Source: Flaccisagitta enflata
Taxonomy: Eukaryota; Chaetognatha; Sagittoidea; Aphragmophora
Direction: 5' to 3'
Length of the DNA: 64,000 nucleotides
Assembly (NCBI GenBank): GCA_965153355.1
Contig: OZ231127.1
Span: 67,270,001 to 67,334,000, forward strand
The notes under the pieces are model-generated. The model saw only the letters and a list, made by a program, of their open reading frames with translations, did not search any database and was not told the origin of the DNA. Below, piece after piece: positions 52,601-61,900 of this stretch. Made by a program: the position numbers and the translations under genes. The stretch's first letter is position 1. Each line of letters starts with the position of its first letter.

Positions 52601-55410
52601 CTTTTTTGTCACCATATAGAGTCTCATGATGTTAGATAAGCATGTGGAGGACCAAAGCAGGAAATTGCATGTAAACCCGCTAAAACCAGCAATTTTAGCA
52701 TGCTTGCTCATGCCTGCTCATATTTGCTCATGCATGCTCACTTAATCTTTTTTGTCACCATATAGAGTCTCATGATGTTAGATAAGCATGTGGAGGACCA
52801 AAACAGGGAATTTTGCATGTAAACCTGCTAAAACCAGCGATTTTAGCATGCTTGCTCATATTTGCTCATGCATGCTCACTTACTCTTTTTTGTCACCATA
52901 TAGAGTCTCATGATGTTAGATAAGCATGTGGAGGACCAAAACAGGGAATTTTGCATGTAAACACGTTAAAACCAGCAATTTTAGCATGCTTGCTCATGCC
53001 TGCTCATATTTGCGCATGCATGCTCACTTACTCTTTTTTGTCACCATATAGATTCTCATGATGTTAGATAAGCATGTGGAGGAACAAACAGGGAGCTTTG
53101 CATGTAAACCTGCTAAAACCAGCGATTTTAGCATGCTTGTGCTTGCTTATATTTGCTCATGCATGCTCACTTACTCTTTTTTGTCACCATATAGAGTCTC
53201 ATGATGTTAGATAAGCATGTGGAGGACCAAAACAGGGAATTTTGCATGTAAACCCGCTAAAACCAGCGATTTTAGCATGCTTGCTCATGCTTGCTCATAT
53301 TTGCTCATGCATGCTCACTTACTCTTTTTTGTCACCATATAGAGTCTCATGATGTTAGATAAGCATGTTGAGGACCAAAACAGAGAGTTTTGCATGTAAA
53401 CCTGTTAAAATCAGCGGATTTAGCATGGTCATTTAAAAAAGTGACCACACCCCCGTTAAAATCAGCGGATTTAACGTCAAAAACTTTTTAGCCTAATTTG
53501 GGGCCCCTTAGGGGCGGGGAGTATCCCACATTAATGTATCACCAATGTCAGCCCCCTAGGAGCCCTTAATGGCCAGAAAACGAAGAAAATTGAAAATGAC
53601 CTTTTTTGAGAAAAATAGTCATTTACTTTTTTTAGTCGCGTGCACGCGACTCTACACTTCGCTTTGTCCGTCGGTTGGTCGGTCGGTCGGTCGGTCGGTT
53701 GGTCGGTTGGTCCCTTTTTACTTTTTTTATTCGTTTTATTCCTACTGACTGATTTTAAGTCAATTGGGACATTTTTAGTCAAATAAGATCATGTTAAGTC
53801 ATTTTGGGTCATTTTAAGTCATTTTAAGTCATTTTAAGTCAATTTTAGTCATTTGAGTCATTTTATTCATTTTAGTTATTTTAGTTATTTTAGGTCAAAT
53901 AAAGTCAATTTAGATCACTTGAGGTCAATTTAAGTCATTCTTGCTCAAGTTAAGTCATTCAAAATCATTTTGAGTCAATTTAAGTCAATTTAAGTCATTT
54001 CAGTCACTGAAGTCATTTTAGTCATTTTAGGTAAGATTAAGTCAATTTAGTTATTCTAAATCATTTTAAGTCAATTAACTTCAATAGAAGTCATTTTAAT
54101 TATATGGTTATGTTATCAAGTAATGATGTAAGTCTCACACGCGACTTATAGGTGTTGGCCTTGTTACTATATAAACTATGGAAAACTCCTGTTAAAACTG
54201 TTGTAATCAGCGAGTTTGAGAGTGGCCCCGCCAATTCCAACAGGTTTGACGCTCTCCAGCTGTATGGGGAATTTTCTCCTTCTCCTCCTGGAAATTGAGA
54301 TTTGGGTCTTTAAGCGGAGATTCAGGCCTGAAGGCTGGGATTTGGGCTTGGAAGCTGATTTTAGGCCTGGAGGCTTAGATTAGGGTCAGGAGGCAAGGAT
54401 TTGAGCCCTAAGGTTGGGAATTGGGCGTTGAGGGTGGGATTGGGGCCTCAAGGCTTGGATAGAGGCTTTTAGGCTGGGATTGGGGCCACAAGGCTAGGAT
54501 TGGGGCCTCGAGGTTGGAATTTGGGCTTCGGAGTTGGGATTTTGGCCTGAAGGCTGAGATTTGGGCCTCCAGGATTGGACTTGGGTCACCAGGGTTAGAC
54601 TTGGGCCTTGGGGATGGAATTTGAGCCTCATGGATGTGATTTGAGCTTCAAGGATGGGATTTTGGCTTAGAGGTTAGGATTTTGGCCTCAAGGCTGGGAT
54701 TTGGGCCTCAAGGTTGGGATTTCGGCATAGAGGTAGGGATTTGGACCTCGAGGCTAGGGAAGGGGGGGGGGACAGATGGACAGATGGAGAAGGCGAAGGA
54801 GGAGAAGGAGAATTTTCCCCATATGTGTGAAAGCATAGCACCGTGCTGCCTAGCCGTGATACGTAGGAAAAAATGACACAGCATAGCGACCTATTCTGGA
54901 GTGTTATATACACCTAGACAGATGTCCCCATGCATGAGACTAAAAATTCTGTTTGGATTTTCACCAGAAAACGCCGTTAAAAGCCGTGAAATGCCGTAAA
55001 ATGGACATTTTTCAACATTTTTTGTGTATGTAGAGCTGAAGAATTGCTAATCTAGTCAGGAAATGGCCAATCATTAATAATATGGCACTGATACACGATC
55101 ATGCAAAAATTTGGGTCATGCCAAAATCAACTGGTATCATTTTTTGCCGTTAAATGCTGTCAAGATGGCATTTTTAAGCATTTTTGGGTGTTACTCACTT
55201 TAAGAGCGCGACAGTAACTTGAAAACTGCCAGAAAAAGTGTATTAGAGTCTAAAACAAACAAATAATAAAGTTTCTCAACAGTGTTGCAATATTGTCCCG
55301 TCAAAGTACCGTAAAAGGTCGTAAAATGCCGTTAAGATAGCATTTGTGGCATTTTTTTGGGTCTTAAGGCTCATGCAACTCCTCTGCTTGTGATGCATTT
55401 ACATGTGCGC

Positions 55411-55464
<54 letters not shown>

Positions 55465-55729
55465 ACATGTGTGTGTGTGTGTGCCATTAAAATGACATTT
55501 TAAGCTTTTTGTAAGGCATTATCGCTTGTGCAACTGCTCTGCTGGTCAGAAATCAGTAAAACCATGATGAGTTGGCGCTAAAATACATTCAACCAGATAT
55601 TTTAAGCGATTCAAAACAATTTCAAGCCGTAAAGATACTATTGGAAGGCCTTAAAATGCTATAAAAATGGAATATCTGACACTTTTCAGGGTAGTAATTG
55701 TGACAGTTAGGTCAATATCATCTCTACGC

Positions 55730-55760
<31 letters not shown>

Positions 55761-55787
55761 TGTGAGTGTGTGCGCGCCTGCGCGTTT

Positions 55788-55844
<57 letters not shown>

Positions 55845-55924
55845 TATGTGCGATAATGCCGTATAAAAAGCTTAAAATGCCATTTCAACAGCATTTAACG
55901 ACTTTTTAACGGATTTTGATGAGG

Positions 55925-55994
<70 letters not shown>

Positions 55995-58900
55995 AGAGAT
56001 GATATTGACCTACCTGTCTCAATTACTGCCCTGAAAAGTTTCAGATATTCCATTTTTATGGCATTTTATGGCTTTCCAATACCATTTTTACCGCTTGAAA
56101 TTGTTTTGAATCGCTTAAAATATTTGGATGAATGTATTTAAGCGCCAACTCATCATTGTTTGACTGATTTCTGACCAGCAGAGCAGTTGCACAAGCGATA
56201 ATGCCTTAGAAAAAGCTTAAAATATCATTTTAATGGCATTTAACGACTTTTTACGGGATTTTGATGAGGCCAAATTGAAACGCTGTGTTGAGAAACTTTG
56301 ATACATGTTTGTCTTAGCACCTTATACCCTTTTTCTGGCATTTTTGAAGCTACTGTCCTGCGATATGAGAGAGTAATTTCCAAAGAATGCTAGAATATGC
56401 CAGTTTGACAGAATTTTATGGCTTAAAATTATATCAAATGATGTCTGCTTGGCCTGAATTTTTGCGTGATTGTGTCTCAGCGCCATATCAATATTGTTTG
56501 ACCATTACCTGACTTGCTTGGCGACTTTTTAGCTCATTATGCTAAAAAAAACGGTGAAAAATGCCCATTTAATGGCATTTTACGGCTTTTAACGGCGTTT
56601 TCTCGTAAAAATCCAAATTTTTTGGTCTCACGCATGGGGACATCCGTCTAGTTGTATTTAATACTCCAGAATAGGTGGCTATGCTGTGTCATTTTTTCCT
56701 ACCTATCACAGCTAGGCAGCACGGTGATAAGTCATCGACCCCTTAAGGGCCGCTACCTAAAAACATAAAAAAAGAAAGAAAGAAAAAAAGAAAGAAAGAA
56801 AAAAAGAAAGAAAGAAAGAAAGAGAAAAAGAAAGATAGAAAGAGAGAAAGAAAGAAATTTTTTTGGACTTCAGCAATTTTTTTGATAAACAGAAATATGA
56901 GACGATCCCAATCACAAGCTTTACTCCCAAGTAAGTTGTATTCATTGTGTACTTTTAATTGTAATTGTACGCTGTCAAAGACTGGAAGAATTGTAAGTGC
57001 AATCATACTCACTTAGGTAGCAATATACACGGACTCTTAATCAGTCTAAAATGCATCCTGTTGCCATCGCTGCTTTGAAGTTGCTGTAAATGGCTGTTTG
57101 GTCTGTATAAAAAACATCAATATTTTGAACTTTTTTGGTCTTTGCATAAATTTCATTAAAAACTTTTCCTGCCCAATTATCAATATAGTGTAAATACATC
57201 TGCCCCTACGTATTTGCACCAATATAGACCCTTACTGGTCAATCTTACTTCATTTTTTTGGGATAAATTATGAATTTAAGGGAAATTTCATATTCTGTCA
57301 TTATAACCTAATTTACATAAAAATCTGGGCCTGCTAACAAATTCCAGTCGTGAATTCATAAATAGTAAAGTATTACCTTTCCAATGATGTATAGATATGC
57401 TAGATTTATTTGATATTGAAAATGGCTTATTTTATTCATGCTCTGTCTGGGAGTCCACGAATTGTGCCTATAACAAACCTTGTAATATTCTGTTACTTAA
57501 TTATACTGAATATATTTCTATTAAATACTGTTGAAACAAATGCTAATCATTAAAGTCTGGGGATGATTTTATGACGGTCAGGACTCCGGTTAAAGAAAAT
57601 CTCAATTTTAAGGGTTTTGAAAAAAAGAAGATGGACACATCACGGGTTTTTGCACAGGGGACCTAAAAAGGCTGTAGAACACGATTCTGATGTTCATTTT
57701 GACCTAACTTGAGCCAAAAAAATTAGAAACGGTTTTTTATGTAAAAACTGTTGTTTTTTCCTATAAAAACATTAATTTTTCAATATTTTTTCATCAAATC
57801 TGACTAAATTTGATGTATTTTAACCATTTGCACTGTATTGATTGAATTATTGATGTTTTTACACAATTTTTACTATTGTTGAAAATTTGCACTTAATCTC
57901 ATTTGCATATTGCGGTTTTGCGTTTTTCGCCTATAACAGGCATTTTTTTAAGTATATTGATGAAATTCATACTGATAGCATATCTTACCCTTAAAAACAG
58001 TTCCAAAATACCAGTTTTTAGAATTTTTTTATTTTAAGTTATTTTTTTCATTTCTGAGAATTTTAACGCAAGTTTTGAACCTCGTAGACCTATTCAAAAT
58101 TGTTCTAAGGTCATTCAAGTATCAATTGCTATTGGAACTCTATGAATCTGTAAAAAAAAAACCTAAATGTTTCATTTTATACTATTTTTCATAAAAAATA
58201 GCTGTTTTTAGCACAAAAAACCGTTTCTAATTTTTTTGGCTCAAGTTAGGTCAAAATGAATATCAGAATCATGTTCTACAGCCTTTTTAGGTCCCCTGTG
58301 CAAAAATCTGTGAGGTGTACATCTTTTTTTTTTCTTTAAGCTTTTTGCAACGGGGAATCCTGACCGATGATATTCATTTAAAAATCATAAACTATTAAAT
58401 TGATTTTATTAAAATTCAAGTGTTTTCTTAATGTTTTTTTTTAATATCATCGTAAGCAAAATTTTCTTCTTTAGTTTTGAAGCCTTTGTATGTTCTTAAG
58501 ATGTTCTTAATTTTGGGGCCATTTGAAGCCTTGATGTTCTTACAAACTAGGTTCTTATAAAAAAAAGAGTGTACAGCAACCTTTAATTAATACAAATCTT
58601 AAATCTTTTTTAAATCTAATAAATTTAAGAGTCTTTGAATCAACACTCCAGTCTATGTGTCTTTGCTCCCCTTCCTACCTACTTTCTAGATCTATTATCC
58701 TGTAAGACTATTTAGCTGTTATGCTACTCAGTGTAGGACTATTGACACATTTCGCTGAAATAAGCTGTCTTTTGATTCTGTAGGACTATTGAAATATAAT
58801 GTTATTAAATGTAGGACTATTGACACATTTTACTGAAAAAAACTGTCTATATATTCTGTAGGACTAATGAATGGTTGTGCTATAAGGTGTAGGACTGTTG

Positions 58901-61900
58901 ACACAAGTTCTTATAAAGAGTAGGACTGTTGAAACATAGGACAGATGAAGCGTAGGACTGTTGAAATGTAGGACAAATGAAGCTTAGGACTGATGAAGTG
59001 TAGGATTATTGAAGCGTAGGACTGTTGAAGCGTAGGACTATTGAAGCGTAGGACTAAGAAGCGTAGGACTAGTGGGTAGTCCCCATGTAGCTCAATTTGT
59101 TTAGAAGATACAAGCTCTTAAACTTATAACGTTTTTTTTTATTTTTCTGAAAATATCATCAACTTTGGAAGGCCATTGCTCCTAAATGAATTGAACAATT
59201 GAGCTCATCTTGGGCTCATTTTAAAGAGCAGTGTCTGCTCTTCAAAATGAGCCTAAGTTGAGCTTAATAGCTCAATTCGTTAAGGAGATATAAGCTGTAG
59301 AAGTTACCTTTTTCTGATAGAATAGGTTAAAAATGGTTTATACCACCCACCTACAAAAAATGGAAATTAAAAAAAAAGTTAGAGCTAGATTTTTTTGGGG
59401 ACGGTTTTCCCATATGCAGGGGACACTTTGGGAGTGGAATGTGGAAAAATTGGAAGGTGTCCCCTCTCAAATACTTGTAACATGTCCTTTACACGCCGTG
59501 TGGTAGCTGGGTCAGACTGAGTAGCCGGGTCAGACTGAGTAGCCGGGTCAGACTGAGTAGCCGGGTCAGACTGAGTAGCCGGGTCAGACTGAGTAGGCGG
59601 GTCAGACTGAGTAGGCGGGTCAGACTGAGTAGGCGGGTCAGACTGAGTAGCCGGGTCAGATTGAGTAGCCGGGTCAGACTGAGTAGCCGGGTCAGACTGA
59701 GTAGCCGGGTCAGACTGAGTAGCCGGGTCAGACTGAGTAGCCGGGTCAGACTGAGTAGCCGGGTCAGACTGAGTAGCCGGGTCAGACTGAGTAGCCGGGT
59801 CAGACTGAGTAGCCGGGTCAGACTGAGTAGCCGGGTCAGACTGAGTAGCCGGGTCAGACTGAGTAGCCGGGTCAGACTGAGTAGCCGGGTCAGACTGAGT
59901 AGCCGGGTCAGACTGAGTAGCCGGGTCAGACTGAGTAGCCGGTTCAGACTGAGTAGCCGGGTCAGACTGAGTAGCCGGGTCAGACTGAGTAGCCGGGTCA
60001 GACTGAGTAGCCGGGTCAGACTGAGTAGCCGGGTCAGACTGAGTAGCCGGGTCAGACTGAGTAGCCGGGTCAGACTGAGTAGCCGGGTCAGACTGAGTAG
60101 CCGGGTCAGACTGAGTAGTCGGGTCAGACTGAGTAGCCGGGTCAGACTGAGTAGCCGGGTCAGACTGAGTAGCCGGGTCAGACTGAGTAGCCGCGTCAGA
60201 CTGAGTAGCCGCGTCAGACTGAGTAGCCGCGTCAGACTGAGTAGCCGGGTCGGACACCAAATAGACTACAGTCGAGGACTGTTGTTTTTAAGCTTTTTTG
60301 TTTTGATAATTTCGTTTGTCTATCTCTACGAATATATTATTTTTCTATTGATCAGAATGAGCGATCTTCGGAGCAACGTTATGAATGACGATGACAAAGT
60401 TTCCAAAGAGAAACTGACGACGTTGTCGACAGGTTCCTACGGTTATGGAGGCAAATTTGGCGTCGAAAAAGATAGAATGGACAAGGTAACGAAATTAGGA
60501 TCCTGAGATTGTTGTTTGTTTATGATTAAATCAGCGTAGAGGTAAGCAACGTAAAGCATTTTTAGACACTTGCTAAGCGACTTTAAAAAGAGGGTGTGTC
60601 CGTCGGTCCGAAGGTAGGTAACTCGAAAATTTGGATGACGCAAAATCGGCTGAAATATGAACGTAGTGATATCTGAACTTTGCAGAACCTGCCCACACGC
60701 AAGCGACTGCTTATTGACCGGATATCCGGCCTGTTTAAAATACGGAAAGGTTGGACTAGCACACATCAAACGCAGTGAAACATGTGATCATAGACCTAGA
60801 TAGATAAAGAAGCATACGTGTGATACGCGGTATTTTACATAATTCAATTGTTCATTGTCAATCAAATGTTGATTTTGACTGATAAATGATGACGTATTCG
60901 TATTAACAGTCTGCCATGAGTCACGAGCATGTGGAGAAGGTCGAGAAGCACGCGTCTCAAGTGGACGCCGCCAAAGGATTCGGCGGCAAGTTTGGCGTGC
61001 AATCGGATCGAGTGGACAAAAGCGCCGTCTCTTGGGAACACAAAGAACAAGCACAAAAACACGCCTCTCAGGAAGGTAATTTCTTTTTTATCCAATACTC
61101 TTTTCATGTTTGGGACACTGTACGGTGAAGAGGATTGAAGCTGTCTTCTGCGTTTCAGGGCAATAACAAAATTGGATCTATATCATCACTCATCGCTGTT
61201 GCCGCATTTATATCGATGATATTCGTGCATAGTTCTGACATAACTCATGTAAATAAATGTTTCCAACGAGTAGAAATGTTGTGTCGAATGCCTTTAATGC
61301 AGAATCGGTTTACAATAGTCAAATATTTTATGCAGGGCCGTTCTCTGGCCTATGTTATCTAAAGCAGCCCGTGCTTGGAGGGGGGGTGTCAAAGACAATT
61401 TTGGAAATGCCAATTGGATATATGACTAGTCTATGCGTAATCAAAAGAATATGTTAATACATGGCACTTCATAATTTACAGTCGTGTCACCGCGATTTTT
61501 CCTACAAGAGGTGCCTCCTCTTCTTTCTCCTTATTTATTACAATGTTAATAACGGAGGTGATAAAACAAGGCCAGATACACGGCTACCGAAGTCGCGTGC
61601 GGGTGGGTAGGGGCAATATTTGAGGTCACTTGACCACTTGGGCAGGAGCAGGGAGGTCAAAAAATAAAAATCATAAAAAAAAGTTAAGTTTCACCAACAG
61701 AATGACCGACGGACAAAGCGGGGTGTTGAGTCGTGATAATATTATGAGATTGCGCACCTTTTGGTCAAATGTCCAAGTGGCATTTCCAAAATTGCATCAT
61801 ATCGACCCCCCATCCTAGAGGAGACCTGGAGGACCCATAGTAAGTGTAAAAAAAATAAGAGAAAAAAAATGAAAAACAAAAAGATAAAAAAAAGTTTTGG

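Larger units (their letters stand above)
41916..59492. mobile_element. Very large inverted-repeat pair in cortactin intron 2
   Basis: 41916-42325 is the inverted, somewhat diverged copy of about 59090-59492 (GACATGTTACAAGTATTT, CCTGCATATGGGAAAACCGTC, AGCTCTAAC). Next to the right arm, GTAGGACT repeats (58700-59075) are the inverse of AGTCCTAC repeats at 46800-47290. May be one foldback element later filled by insertions, or two independent copies in opposite orientation. Confidence 0.6.

Noticed and set aside
59509-60250. CRISPR-like array
   Set aside because: Units are contiguous with no spacers, in an animal intron; a minisatellite.
59385-60506. Long Gln/Ser/Asp-Pro-Ala and Ser-Arg-Val repeat frames on both strands
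   Set aside because: 18-bp minisatellite; only 60356-60485 is coding (cortactin exon 3).
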